From Antedon mediterranea (lineage: Eukaryota > Echinodermata > Crinoidea > Comatulida > Antedonidae), in contig NC_092673.1 of the NCBI RefSeq assembly GCF_964355755.1, positions 25,239,001 through 25,303,000 on the forward strand: a stretch of 64,000 bases of DNA, written 5' to 3'. The position numbers and the translations under genes are program-made. Below are positions 1 through 43,554 of the stretch, piece by piece. Position 1 is the stretch's first letter; each line of letters starts with the position of its first letter. The notes under the pieces are model-generated. The model searched no databases. It was not told the DNA's origin and saw only the letters and a list, made by a program, of their open reading frames with translations.

Positions 1-3000
1 CAATATCTACATCAACAATAATTATTATTAATAATCTATATCACATTGTTGGATATGATCAGTGTAGTGATAATTTGATAACTGAGCACGCATCTTTTAA
101 TATCTACCTCATCAATAATTATTAATATCTTATATCACATTGTTGGATATGATCAGTGTAGTCATAATTTGATAAGTGAGCACGCATCTTTCAATATCTA
201 CATCATCAATAATTATTATTAATAATCTATATCACATTGTTGGATATGATCAGTGTAGTCATAATTTGATAACTAAGCACGCATCTTTAAATGTCTACCT
301 CATCAATAATTAATGTTAATAATCTAAATCACATTGTTGGATATGATCAGTGTAGTCATAATTTGATAACTGAGCACGCATCTTTAAATATTTACATCAT
401 CAATAATTATTATTAATAATCTATATCACATTGTTGGATATAATCAGTGCAGTCATAATTTGATAACTGAGCACGCATCTTTTAATATCTACCTAATCAA
501 TAATTGTTATTAATATCTTATATCACATTGTTGGATATGATCAGTGTAGTCAGAATTTGATAACTGAGCACGCATCTTTCAATATCTACATCATCAATAA
601 TTATTATTAATATCTTATATCACATTGTTGGATATGATCAGTGTAGTCATAATTTGATAACTGAGCACGCATCTTTCAATATCTACATCATCAATAATTA
701 TTATTAATAATCTATATCACATTGTTGGATATAATCAGTGTAGTCAGAATTTGATAACTGAGCACGCATCTTTCAATATCTACCTCATCAATAATTGTTA
801 TTAATATCTTATATCACATTGTTGGATATGATCAGTGTAGTCAGAATTTGATAACTGAGCACGCATCTTTCAATATCTACATCATCAATAATTATTATTA
901 ATATCTTATATCACATTGTTGGATATGATCAGTGTAGTCATAATTTGATAACTGAGCACGCATCTTTCAATATCTACATCATCAATAATTATTATTAATA
1001 ATCTATATCACATTGTTGGATATAATCAGTGTAGTCAGAATTTGATAACTGAGCACGCATCTTTCAATATCTACCTCATCAATAATTATTAATAATAATC
1101 TATATCACATTCTTGGATATGATCAGTGTAGTCATAATTTGATAACTAAGCACGCATCTTTAAATGTCTACCTCATCAATAATTAATGTTAAGAATCTAA
1201 ATCACATTGTTGGATATGATCAGTGTAGTCATAATTTGATAACTGAGCACGCATCTTTAAATATTTACATCATCAATAATTATTATTAATAATCTATATC
1301 ACATTGTTGGATATAATCAGTGTAGTCATAATTTGATAACTGAGCACGCATCTTTTAATATCTACCTCATCAATAATTGTTATTAATATCTTATATCACA
1401 TTGTTGGATATGATCAGTGTAGTCAGAATTTGATAACTGAGCACGCATCTTTCAATATCTACATCATCAATAATTAATATTAATATCTTATATCACATTG
1501 TTGGATATGATCAGTGTAGTCAGAATTTGATAACTGAGCACGCATCTTTCGATATCTACATCATCAATAATTATTATTAATATCTTATATCACATTGTTG
1601 GATATGATCAGTGTAGTCATAATTTGATAACTGAGCACGCATCTTTCAATATCTACATCATCAATAATTATTATTAATAATCTATATCACATTGTTGGAT
1701 ATAATCAGTGTAGTCAAAATTTGATAACTGAGCACGCATCTTTAAATATCTACATCATCAATAATTATTATTAATAATCTATATCACATTGTTGGATATG
1801 ATCAGTGTAGTCATAATTTGATAACTGAGCACGCATCTTTTAATATCTACATCATCAATAATTATTATTAATAATCTGCATCACATTGTTCGATATGATC
1901 AGTGTAGTCATAATTTGATAACTGAGCACGCATCTTTCAATATCTACCTCATCAATAATTATTAATAATAATCTATATCACATTGTTCGATATGATCAGT
2001 GTAGCCATAATTTGATAACTGAGCACGCATCTTTTAATATCTACCTCATAAATAATTATTAATAATAATCTATATCACATTGTTGGATATGATCAGTGTA
2101 GTCATAATTTGATCACTGAGCACGCATCTTTTAATATCTACCTCATCAATAATTATTATTAATATCTTATATCACATTGTTGGATATGATCAGTGTAGTC
2201 AGAATTTGATAACTGAGCACGCATCTGTCAATATCTACATCAACAATAATTATTATTAATAATCTATATCACATTGTTGAATATGATCACTGTAGTCATA
2301 ATTTGATAACTGAGCACTCATCTTTTAATATCTACCTCATCAATAATTATTATTAATATCTTATATCACATTGTTGGATATGATCAGTGAAGTCAGAATT
2401 TGATAACTGAGCACGCATCTTTCAATATCTACATCATCAATAATTATTATTAATAATCTATATCACATTGTTGGATATGATCAGTGTAGTCATAATTTGA
2501 TAACTGAGCACGCATCTGTCAATATCTACATCAACAATAATTATTATTAATAATCTATATCACATTGTTGGATATGATCAGTGTAGTCATAATTTGATAA
2601 CTGAGCACGCATCTTTTAATATCTACCTCATCAATAATTATTATTAATATCTTATATCACATTGTTGGATATGATCAGTGTAGTCAGAATTTGATAACTG
2701 AGCACGCATTTTTCAATATCTACATCATCAATAATTATTATTAATAATCTATATCACATTGTTGGATATGATCAGTGTAGTCATAATTTGATAACTGAGC
2801 ACGCATCTTTAAATATCTATCCCATCAATAATTATTATTAATAATCTATATCACATTGTTGGATATGATCAGTGTAGTCAGAATTTGATAACTGAGCACG
2901 CATCTTTTAATATCTACCTCATTTAGGTTACCCAGTATAAATATATATTTCAATTCAATTCAACACATTGTTGGATATGATCTGTGTATTCATAATTTTA

Positions 3001-3075
3001 TATAACGCATCTTTTAATATCTACCTAATCAATAATAATTATTAATACTTAATGTTGGATATGATCACTGTGATT
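1..3075 (+). repeat. Satellite A: ~96-bp tandem array, forward orientation
   Basis: About 31 head-to-tail copies of an AT-rich unit of 95-97 bp. The landmark CACATTGTTGGATATGATC recurs at 42, 137, 233 and 330 and onward to about 2860. Copies are very similar (changes such as TAATCT/TATCTT or CATAATT/CAGAATT), so homogenisation is recent. Variant units recur in blocks, for example near 230-540 and 1100-1440, suggesting amplification of groups of units. The last unit (2966-3075) is degenerate. There is no coding potential; short ORFs in it are by-products of periodicity. Confidence 0.95.
2925..2965 (+). mobile_element. Short LINE/SINE-like 3' tail in the satellite
   Basis: The word TTAGGTTACCCAGTATAAAT followed by a short TTCAA tandem interrupts the 96-bp repeat. 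Such 'ttaccctgtataaata + microsatellite' endings are typical of CR1/L2-type LINE or dependent SINE 3' ends. It could be a severely 5'-truncated insertion; too short to classify. Confidence 0.35.
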
Positions 3076-3700
3076 TTGTTAGATTTACTGTATAGGGCCT
3101 ACAAGAGATCGAGTCGATGGGTTTTGAAAATGTGTTATTCTTTTGTTCCTAATTACCCTATTGATTTGTATCCGTTTGCTGTTTAAATTTATACTTTTAA
3201 GAACGCATCGTTTATGATGAACGTGTGCCGTTGTAAAAATAAAAATATTCCATATCTTTTTAAGTTTGATATGTATTGTAGGGGCCATCGTGAGACATGC
3301 TTTGGCTTCTATTGAGGGTCCCAGTTCTTCTTAACAGAATAAATGTGCAGTGAATGAATAATTTGATAAATGAGGACGTGTGTTTTAACATCGATCTATA
3401 CAGACCGTAATACTCTTCCAGAAATGATATGTTGCTATAATAAGCCTATGACCAATTTCCATTACATTAATAATTCAATTAATATTGGAAATGTGTCAGA
3501 AATACTAAAGAAATCCAGTAATCTTATTGATTAATAATTATTTATACCAATTCTGATGAACGAACAGAAAACTAAACTTGCAGCCAATCAAAAAGCTGCT
3601 GTACTGTATAAGTAGGGAATTTTAAGTAGGAGTTGTTTTAAATGTCATTGGTCTCGGCTAATCAGTTATTGCCATTTGACTATGATAGGCATCTTTATTA
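3076..3700. other. AT-rich spacer between satellites A and B, no gene seen
   Basis: Single-copy-looking AT-rich sequence. No supported exon, RNA gene or element end was recognised; the small ORF on the - strand here has no family resemblance. Confidence 0.5.
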
Positions 3701-6700
3701 CCAAACAATATTAAAATATAATGACTTCTTTCACTTTTTACAACCTAGTTTGTGTTTTAAAATGTCAATTTTGGATAAATTTACAGATTTTACCATTTAA
3801 ACAGCGTAAACTTAATGCAAACTTTAAAAAAACACCCACAAACATCATCCAAACCACTTAATATTGATTATACCACTACAAGAACTATAAAAGAGGACAA
3901 TTTATGAAATCATTTCATTGAAATAGCTCTAGGTTTGATTTTTTAGGGTGAAAAATGTAAACTTTGGATAAATTGACAGATTTTACCATGTAAACTGTGC
4001 AAACTTTAAAAAAACACCCAACAAACATCTTCCAAACCACTTAATATTGATTATACTACTACTAGAACTATAGAAGAGGACGATTTATGAAATAATTTTA
4101 TTGAAATAGCTCTAGGTTTGAATTTTTAGGGTAAAAATTGTCAATTTTTGATAAATTTACAGATTTTACCATGTAAACTGCGTAAACTTAATGCAAACTT
4201 AAAAAAAACACCCCACAAACATCATCCAAACAAATTAATATTGATTATACCACTACAAGAACTATAAAAGAAGACAATTTATGAAATCATTTCATTGAAA
4301 TAGCTCTAGGTTTGAATTTTTAGGGCGAAAAATGTCAATTTTGGATAAATTTACAGATTTTACCGTGCAAACTGCGTAAACTTAATGCTAACTTTAAAAA
4401 AACACCCCACAAACAGCATTCAAACAACTTAATATTGATTATATCACTACTAGAACTGCAAAAGAAGAGAATTTTTTTAATCAATTTATTGAAATAGCTC
4501 TAAGATTGACTTTTAAGGGTGAAAAATGTCAATTTTGGATAAATTTACAGATTTTGCCATGTAAACTGTGCAAACTTTAAAAAAACACCCAACAAACCTC
4601 ATCCAAACCACTTAATATTGATTATACCACTACTAGAACTATAAAAGAAGACAATTTATGAAATAATTTTATTGAAATAGCTCTAGGTTTGAATTTTTAG
4701 GGTAAAAAATGTCAATTTTGGATAAATTTACAGATTTTGCCATGTAAACTGTGCAAACTTTAAAAAAACACCCAACAAACATCATCCAAACCACTTAATA
4801 TTGATTATACCACTACTAGAACTATAAAAGAAGACAATTTATGAAATAATTTTATTGAAATAGCTCTAGGTTTGAATTTTTAGGGTAAAAAATGTCAATC
4901 TTGGATAAATTTACAGATTTTGCCCTGTAAACTGTGCAAACTTTAAAAAAACACCCCACAAACATCATCCAAACCACTTAATATTGATTATACCACTACT
5001 AGAACTATAAAAGAGGACAATTTATGAAATAATTTTATTGAAATAGCTCTAGGTTTGAATTTTTAGGGTAAAAAATGTCAATTTTGGATAAATTTACAGA
5101 TTTTGCCATGTAAAACTGTGTAAACATAATGCTAACTTAAAAAAAACACCCCACAAACATCATTCAAACAACTTAATATTGATTATATCACTACTAGAAC
5201 TGTAAAAGAAGAGAATTTTTGAAATCAATTTATTGAAATAGCTCTAAGTTTGACTTTTTAGGGTAAAAAATGTCAATTTTGGATAAATTTACAGATTTTA
5301 CCATGTAAACTGCGTAAACTTAATGCAAACTTTAAAAAAACACCCAACAAACATCATCCAAACCACTTAATATTGATTATACCACTACTAGAACTATAAA
5401 AGAGGACAATTTATGAAATAATTTTATTGAAATAGCTCTAGGTTTGAATTTTTAGGGTAAAAAATGTCAATTTTGGATAAATTTACAGATTTTGCCATGT
5501 AAACTGCGTAAACTTAATGCAAACTTTAAAAAAACACCCACAAACAGCATTCAAACAACTTAATATTGATTATATCACTACTAGAACTGCAAAAGAAGAG
5601 AATTTTTTTAATCAATTTATTGAAATAGCTCTAAGTTTGACTTTTTAGGGTGAAAAATGTCAATTTTGGATAAATTTACAGATTTTGCCATGTAAACTGT
5701 GCAAACTTTAAAAAAACACCCAACAAACATCATCCAAACCACTTAATATTGATTATACCACTACTAGAACTATAAAAGAGGACAATTTATGAAATAATTT
5801 TATTGAAATAGCTCTAGGTTTGAATTTTTAGGGTAAAAAATACCAATTTTGGATAAATTTACAGATTTTGCCATGTAAAACTGTGTAAACTTAATGCTAA
5901 CTTAAAAAAAACACCCCACAAACATCATTCAAACAACTTAATATTGATTATATCACTACTAGAACTGTAAAAGAAGAGAATTTTTGAAATCAATTTATTG
6001 AAATAGCTCTAAGTTTGACTTTTTAGGGTGAAAAATGTCAATTTTGGATAAATTTACAGATTTTACCATTTAAACTGCGTAAACTTAATGCAAACTTTAA
6101 AAAAACACCCCAGAAACATCATCCAAACCACTTAATATTGATTATATCATTATTAGAACTATAAAAGAGGAAAATTTATGAAATAATTTTATTGAAATGG
6201 CTCTAAGATTTTTTTAGGGGTGAAAAATGTCAATTTTGGATAATTGACAGATTTTACCACGTAAACTGCGTAAACTTCATTAAAAAATACCCCACAAACA
6301 TCATTCAAACAATTGAATACTGATTATACCACTACTAGAACTATAAAAAAAGACAATTTATGAAATCATTTTATTAAAATAGTTCTAGGTTTGACATTTT
6401 TGGGGTGATTATGAAATAATTTTATTGAAATAGCTCTAGGAATAAATTGACACATTTTACCATGTAAACTGTGCAAACTTTTAAAAAACACCCCACAAAC
6501 ATCACCCAAACCACTTAATATTGATTATATCGTTATTAGAACAATAAAAAGAGGACAATTTATGAAATAATTTTAGTGAAATGGCTCTAAGATTTTTTTA
6601 GGAGTGAAAAATGTCAATTTTGGATAATTGACAGATTTTACCACTTAAACTGCGCAAACGTAATGCAAACTTTAAAAAATACCCCGCAAACATCATTCAA

Positions 6701-6960
6701 ACAATTGAATACTGATTATACCACTACTAGAAATATAAAAGAAAACAATTTATGAAATCATTTTATTAAAATAACTCTAGGTTTGACATTTTTGGGGTAA
6801 AAAACCACTTAATATTGATTATCACTAAAACTATAAAAGAAGACAACTTATGAAATGATTTTATTGAAATAGGTCAAAGTTTGACCTTTTTGGATAAATT
6901 GACAGATTTTAAAGTGTAAACTTTACAATGCAAAAAAGGTCATCTGCAAACATCCTTCAA
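3700..6960 (+). repeat. Satellite B: 183/194-bp tandem array
   Basis: About 16 tandem copies of a unit carrying 'AAATAGCTCTAGGTTTGA', 'ACAGATTTTACCATGTAAAC' and 'CTTAATATTGATTATACCAC'. The AGCTCTA landmark occurs at about 3925, 4108, 4302, 4496, 4679, 4862, 5045, 5240, 5434, 5628, 5810, 6005 and 6199, giving spacings of either about 183 or about 194. The 11-bp difference is explained by loss of one copy of a short internal direct repeat (GTAAACTTAAT/GCAAACTT region). Copies decay after 6200. It lies between the two inverted satellite A arrays. Confidence 0.93.
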
Positions 6961-7004
6961 ACCACTTATTATATTAAGACAATATTAATATTTGAAGCAG
7001 ATAT

Positions 7005-8200
7005 AAAATGATGCATGCTCAGTTATCAAATGACTAGGCCTACACTGATCATATTTGATATTGGTATATAGACAATTAATATTAATTATTGTTGAGGTAG
7101 TTCAAACTATGATTACACTGATCATATCCAAAATTGTGATAGAATATTATTAATAGTTATGGAAAAGGTAGATATTAAAAAACTAAACAGATCATATCCA
7201 ACAATGTGATATAGATTATTAATATTAATTAATGATGATGTAGATATTAAAAGATTATTGCTCAGTTATCAAATTATGACTACACTGATCATAACCAACA
7301 ATGTGATATACAGTAGATTATTAATAATAATTATTGATGAAATAGATATTGAAAGATGGGTGCTCAGTTATAAAATTATGACTACACTGATCATATCCAA
7401 CATTGTGATATAGGATATTATTAATAGTTATTGAAAGGTATATTAAAAGATGTGTGCTGTTATTAAATTATGACTACACTGATCATATCGAACAATGTGA
7501 TATACTGTAGATTATTAATATTAATTATTGATGAGGTAGATATTAAAAGATGCGTGCTTAGTTATCAAATTATGACTACACTGATCATATCGAATAATGT
7601 GATATTATTAATATTAATTAATGATGATGTAGATATTAAAAGATTTTTGTTCAGTTATCAAATTATGACTACAATGATCATATCCAACAATGTGATATAA
7701 ATTATTAATAATAATTATTGATGAAGGAAATAGATATTGAAAGATGCGTGCTCAGTTATCAAATTATGACTACACTAATCATATCCAACATTGTGATATA
7801 GGATATTATTAATAGTCATTGATAAGGTATATATTAAAAGATGCGTGCTCAGTTATCAAATTCTGACTACACTGATCATATCGAACAATGTGATATATTA
7901 TGATATTAATATTAATTATTGATGAGGTAGATATTAAAAGATGCGTGCTCAGTTATCAAATTATGACTAACACTGATCATATCCTACATTGTGATATAGG
8001 ACATTATTAATAGTTATTGATAAGGTAGTTATTAAAAGATGCGTGCTCAGTTATCAAATTTTGACTACAAAGATCATATCCAACATTGTGATGTAGATTT
8101 ATATTAATATTAATTATTGATGATGTAGATATTAAAAGATGCATGCTAAGTTATCAAATTTTGACTACACGGATCATATTTGATATTGTGATTGATGATA
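7005..8200 (-). repeat. Satellite A again, inverted and more diverged
   Basis: About 12 copies of the same ~96-bp unit as at the window start, now reverse-complemented (for example GATGCGTGCTCAGTTATCAA and CTGATCATATCCAACA). Copies vary more in length and sequence than the left array. With satellite B in the middle the whole block 1-8200 reads A - B - inverted A. Confidence 0.9.
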
Positions 8201-8588
8201 TATTCATATAAAGAGTGTACAATACTCACAGTATTTTTTAATCCATCCACATGAAGAAGAGACACAAGAAGAGTTGTTTGAAATTGTGAAGCCTCACAAC
8301 CTTACTAATTGTGATGACATTTAATATAATATTACAGCCACACACAAACAGTAAGGTAGTTAGGGTCACTACAATCTATTAAAATAATTAACATTAATTA
8401 ACTGGAAACATTGTTAATTATCAGTTTGAGTTTGACTTTTGTCTCTTTTGTTGTAGAATTGAATCTCTGTTTATCCATTGCTTTCAACCTGAAAATAAAC
8501 AGGCCTAATACCTTGGCATTAGCAATGAAATCAACTTACACACTGATGAATCTTAATACTCCTACCTACCTATCTAATATTTTATTAG
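8201..8588. other. Spacer between satellite and LINE fragment, no gene seen
   Basis: AT-rich sequence with no conserved coding. It may include more decayed LINE sequence upstream of 8589, but I cannot align it. Confidence 0.4.
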
Positions 8589-9041
8589 GCATGGTCTCCT
8601 CAACTAAGGGAAGACATTCTTTTATTAGAAAAAGTTCAGAGGAGAGCAACTAGGCTACCACCTAGTTTGCATGGCATGCCCTATGCAGATAGGTTAAAAG
8701 TTTTTAATTTAACAACCTTAGAAGAAAGACGACACAGAGGGGACATGATTCAAACATATAATTTTCTTTCTAACAAAGAGGCTATTGATATTTTTTTACT
8801 TTTTCAAAAGTCTGAATATACCGCCACTAGGAGTCATAAACATAAATTGAAAAAGATTAATGCTCGATTAAATTGCCGTAGTCATTTTTTTACCCAACGA
8901 GTCGTAAATTCATGGAATGCTCTTCCTGCCAGTACAGTAGAAGTTGACACAACCATACTATTTAAAAGAAAATTTCAGAAGACGAGGGGGGCTAATAGAG
9001 GGCCACGACCGGCCCACCAGCCTCTTGCACCACTCATTTAG
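8589..9041 (+). pseudogene. LINE reverse-transcriptase C-terminal fragment (CR1/Jockey-like)
   Basis: An open frame of about 150 codons reading through to a stop at 9041. It begins near the residues WSPQLREDILLLEKVQRRAT, continues with ADRLKVFNLTTLEERRHRGD and ends with FFTQRVVNSWNALP. These are the characteristic last blocks of CR1/Jockey-type ORF2 downstream of the RT catalytic domain. The endonuclease and the RT palm are absent, so this is a 5'-truncated insertion. No ATG is expected. The frame is intact to its stop, suggesting moderate age. It lies between satellite A and the host gene and is unrelated to it. The clade call is from motif memory, not alignment. Confidence 0.8.
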
Positions 9042-9059
9042 AGTGGTGTACGGTGAGTT

Positions 9060-9680
9060 ATTTAGATAGGCTGTCTATGACCCCCCAGCTATCCCTAGCT
9101 AGGCCTATGCCTCTCTAGACCATTCTGCTGGCTAGCTAGCAAGGCCTATAATTAATAGCACAGGTCTCATATAGATAGGCCTAGTAGAGTGTTTAGACTG
9201 AGTCTGGTTATATGCCTAGGCCTATTTATTTAACTAGGACTAGGCAGGCCTAATCAGCCTAAACTAAGGCATAATAAACTAGTCTAGGCCCTAACTAGAA
9301 TACATAGAGCTAGCTAGTTAGGCAGCCTAGGCCTAGCTACTTATGAGCTAGTATTCTAAGTAAGTAGGCCTAGCTAGCTAGCCTACCAGTTCCCTAGTAG
9401 GGCCTAACCAGGTGGGCCTAGCCTAGCCTAGCTACATACAGTACAGTAGTAGTAGTAGTTCCCGTAGTAGTATAGTAGTAGCCTACTACTACTTCTTTCT
9501 ATTTCTAGGCCTAGCTAGACTAGGCTAGCCCTAGTAGGCCTAGCTAGGCTATAGGCCTAGTAGTACTAGGCCTACCTAGGCCTAAACTACTAGCTAGAGT
9601 AGAGAGATGCTAGCCTAGCTACCTAGTCCTATAGGCCCTACCTAGAGTAGAAGGGAAGTAGAATAGGCCTAATCTGCCCT
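9060..9680. repeat. CTAG/AGGCCT-rich low-complexity tract
   Basis: About 600 bp dominated by CTAG, TAGGCC and GCTAGCTAG words, with AGTAGTAGT runs around 9447-9495. Many are self-complementary 4- to 6-mers, so the tract can form numerous small hairpins. No exon is seen. The same vocabulary recurs in smaller patches (26.5-26.9 kb and inside the Harbinger-like elements), so it is a genome-wide habit rather than a unique feature. Confidence 0.75.
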
Positions 9681-10215
9681 TTTTGGAGGTTAAAATATTG
9701 TCTGAAATAAGCTATGACCTACAAATATAGCTTAACTATCTGTTAAGGGTGACACTGATGATGGGTAATCAATAAAATATGCTTCTAAATCTACCTTTTT
9801 GGCTTGTAATCATAATATCCAGTCTAGCCTAGGCCTAGGCCTGCACGGATCAGGTAGCGAAACGAACGAAGTGAGAGCAGAGAGAGGAGGAGGAGGCCTA
9901 GGGCCTAGGTTTCAGGCAGAAAAGAACATCTTGAGTTTGTGTAATTATATATCTATTTATAGTTATTTTAAAATATATCCCTAACATTTAAAAAATTATA
10001 TATATTACTGATGATAATTAATTATAAGAATGATACTCTACCTAATGATATAATCAATTAAATGTATTTTCCGTACGAAATTAATTATATACGAGGATGG
10101 CATAAGTGATAGTTCTCTGTTATCAAAAAACAACTACATACTATACCTGCTTATTTTCGCCGCCAGTTTGTGACTAAACATCAGCCTATGTTGACAAACA
10201 GTGTGTTCTTAGACA
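9681..10215. other. Region upstream of the PHIP/BRWD-like start codon
   Basis: It presumably contains the promoter and 5' UTR of the host gene, whose first coding exon begins at 10216. I see no convincing TATA box or initiator, and no coding. The open frame at 9799-9984 overlaps AGGCCT repeats and resembles nothing. Confidence 0.35.
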
Positions 10216-40522
<30,307 letters not shown>

Positions 40523-41603
40523 GGGCAGAGTTCGAAGGTTAACCCCTCGTGCAAGAGCAAGTCTGACAGGAGACTAGCTCTAACTTACAAGGTTGAAAAG
40601 AAAACTATCTACCTCATCACTTTTCGCCAGTGTGAAAGTTGATGTTTATACTTTTTTTTTGGAAAACAATTTTTTGGAAATATTTTGTAGTTTTGTATAA
40701 GATAGTCTTTAAGATTATATACTTTTGTTTACTTACTTTAATTTTGTTTTCTACACTATACTGTATTCATATTTGTAAAATCAACCAATGTGGTTTAAAA
40801 TTAAAGAGAAACTTTCCTTTTTATAATCAAACAAGTTGATACTGGCTCTTAATGATGTACAATTTTTGATTTGAACATTTGAATGATATTAATACTATTA
40901 TTATGTCATTTTTTTCGAGGTGGTTACTTCGTAATACTATCTGTATTTCTTTATTAAATTTGAGTGTAAACACATTCAATTTTGTTTTTGTATGAGAATG
41001 CAATTTCTTTGCTAATGCAGGTGCCATATTCTGTGCAGTTATGCTGTGCTATGTTAGGGTTTATATGTTCGAAATCAAATGATGTACACAAAAATACTTC
41101 ATTGGACAACATTGGGGTTGTAGTTGATGGTTGGATGGTTGGCTACCATTCCCAGTGCCATGGGTCCAAATCAAATGCTCCTTAAAAGTCCTGTTTGATA
41201 TTTGCAATACCAAATTATATAATATCCGTTCCTTTTGAATGAATACTTCACAACTTTGGAGTTGTATTTCGATGGTTGAATGTTTGGCTATCATTCCCAG
41301 AGTCATTGGTCCAAATCAAATGCTTTTGTGCATGTGCTGTCCCTTTAACTGATAACCACCGTGATTTAAGGTTGCTATAACGTTCTCCTTTAAAGGTCTT
41401 GGTTAATATTTGCAATTTTGTATTATATTATATCCCATTATTTTGAATGTTCCTTCATAATTACTGTGTAGAATTCAATTTGTTGTTCATTACAAGCAGA
41501 TGGCAGGTACGATTGTCATGTCATTCATTGCATTGTGCTTGTATGTACATGGCTTCAGTCCAGGCTTTATTTATTGATTTTTACATTTGCATAACGATAT
41601 ATT
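40523..41603 (+). other. 3' flank of PHIP/BRWD-like gene, with decayed SINEs
   Basis: The likely 3' UTR carries an ATTAAA polyadenylation-type hexamer near 40800. Two decayed copies of a tRNA-type SINE head follow: GGTTGGATGGTTGGCTACCA (about 41127) and GATGGTTGAATGTTTGGCTA (about 41271), each with GGGTCCAAATC / TGGTCCAAATC in the B-box place. No bromodomain exon was found here. Confidence 0.5.
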
Positions 41604-41912
41604 AAAGCTCTATCTACACTATCAAACTTTATATGGCAAAAAAATGTGATGTGCCCAAATGTGGTAGTGGTATGCCCAAATATGGTAGTGCTATGACATC
41701 ATCATGTCCATATATCACATTGTTTTGTCACATAAAGTGATAGAGATAGTGTATACAAGGCTTAAAGCTCTGTCTACACTATTAAACTTTATATGGTAAA
41801 AAATACGATGCCCATATATGAACATGATCATGTTACCATACTTAAGCATATTACTACCATAATTGGGCACATCGCACTTTTTTTGTCAAACTATTTTAGG
41901 GTGAACGAGTTA
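41604..41912. mobile_element. Two adjacent copies of the 'TGTCTACACTATCAAAC' MITE
   Basis: Copy one starts AAAGCTCTATCTACACTATC (about 41604) and ends CATAAAGTGATAGAGATAGT (about 41750). Copy two starts AAAGCTCTGTCTACACTATT (about 41764) and ends with TTTTTGTCAAACTATTTTAG. The core TGACATCATCATGTCCATAT is shared with copies in the PHIP introns. Confidence 0.7.
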
Positions 41913-42940
41913 AAAAAAACCTCCAAAAAAAAATACCGAAAACCGCAATGACCTTTTGATTTGGTTTTTCATACTTTTTAGGGCCTCTGGTCAAATTTAT
42001 TTCAAACTAAACGTTCCCTCCAAATAAACACCTAATTAAACAATCCTATTGCAGACTTCTGCTCCATTTTAAAGATTTTCTCCAATTAGAGACAACTGCA
42101 GACCTGATAAACATGATGTGGTCGTATTCGCCATTCACACAATGTTTTCCTGCTGTATGCCTATATTTGTATTTCACTTAAGTCGATACATAAGTTTATT
42201 CCCTTAAATTGTATTCGCTTAGTAGATAGCAGATATCTTCGTTTTGTCAAGGGTGTGTCCCAAGTACTAAGTGGTACTGTTGAATACGGCCACTAGTCCT
42301 TGATTAGGTGTCAGAGAGTCGTTACACTTTTATTGGAGACCCGACTTTATTCGTTAACAGATTGTGTTTTTCTTTGGTTTAACTGTTTTAGAAATTTAAT
42401 TAGTGTATGTTTACATATCTTTACACAGCATTATGCCTATGCTATCATACGGTTTTTTTTATTACGCATTCATTAAGTTATTTTGTTATTTAAAAATTAG
42501 TGTTTCCATAAAGCACCGTTGTGTATTGTATAACATTTCGATTTGATCATATTTTTTTCTCTCGCGTTGTAGAAAATAATGTGTCGTTTTGAAATTTCCA
42601 AACGGGTCTTATATAAATGGTATTATGCACGTTGTATAAAGTATATATAATTAGTAAATTTCATACATTCCTTTGCGCGAAAAAAGTGCAAAATAAAAAA
42701 GAAACAATTTGAAACCAGAATTTTGTAACCAAGTGTATATTTTGTTTTACGTTTATTTGTAAGATCACCACAGAAAGAAAACCTGATTACTGTTCTGTTT
42801 TGAGACCCTTGTCTCGGTTCTAGGCGGCTATCGAATTAATATTGGTAAAAAGATAAACATTTTGGCACACATGGCGTTTCATACTGATTTACCAGTCTCA
42901 TTAAATACTAAAACATAAAAAAGACAATACAACTCTGTAT
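41913..42940. other. Intergenic DNA, nothing recognised
   Basis: AT-rich with scattered poly-A/T runs. No coding similarity on either strand by eye. Confidence 0.4.
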
Positions 42941-43030
42941 ACATATCAAAATAGTGATATGACATCGTCATGTCCATAATTGGCACATTTTTTTGTCACA
43001 TAAAGTTTGATAGTGTCGACAGAGCTTAAC
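42941..43030. mobile_element. Right half of the 'TGTCTACACTATCAAAC' MITE
   Basis: GTGATATGACATCGTCATGT followed by CATAAAGTTTGATAGTGTCG and ACAGAGCTTA. The left half is absent. Confidence 0.6.
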
Positions 43031-43554
43031 AGAGACTAGCGGCTAGTCTAGATAACGTAACTAAGGGCGTGGTCCAGGTTTTCACAGGTTCCCCGGGCAC
43101 ATAGAACTACATGCAAAGTAGGCCTAGGATATTCCCAAAATAAGAAATGTTTCCCATTCTAAGTATACACACTCATAGTTTTTAAAAAAAAATGAATTAA
43201 AAAAAAAAATTAAATATTTTTTTATCTATATTTTCTATGCCATGTTGTAAGACAGCCTAGTTTCCCATAACCTCTGCATAACAAAGGAAGAAACAAGATA
43301 AACTATATGATTCTACAGAAAAAGGTCTTACAACGTTATCACTGTTTACGCATGAGCGAAAAAAGCTAAGAGATGTAAAATACAGGGATACAGTAGACAG
43401 ACTTTTAGAAGTCCTGAAGAAAGACTCAAACTAGTTTGGCATAAATCATGCTATCCTATGTATACAAACAAGCTCCGTTGGCAGAAATTAATTTGAATTG
43501 TTCATCGACAGCACAATCATCCCTATTTCATCGTAGTAGTGCACAACCCCCCAA
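43031..43554. other. Intergenic DNA, nothing recognised
   Basis: AT-rich with A-runs at 43180-43210; no gene seen. Confidence 0.4.

Noticed and set aside
1-3075. CRISPR-like array of repeats
   Set aside because: The whole ~96-bp unit repeats without unique spacers, and the window is clearly animal nuclear DNA. It is a satellite.
7470-7700. Open frame of 76 codons with repeated TTLIISNNVI
   Set aside because: It is the satellite A unit read in one frame; no conservation beyond the repeat.
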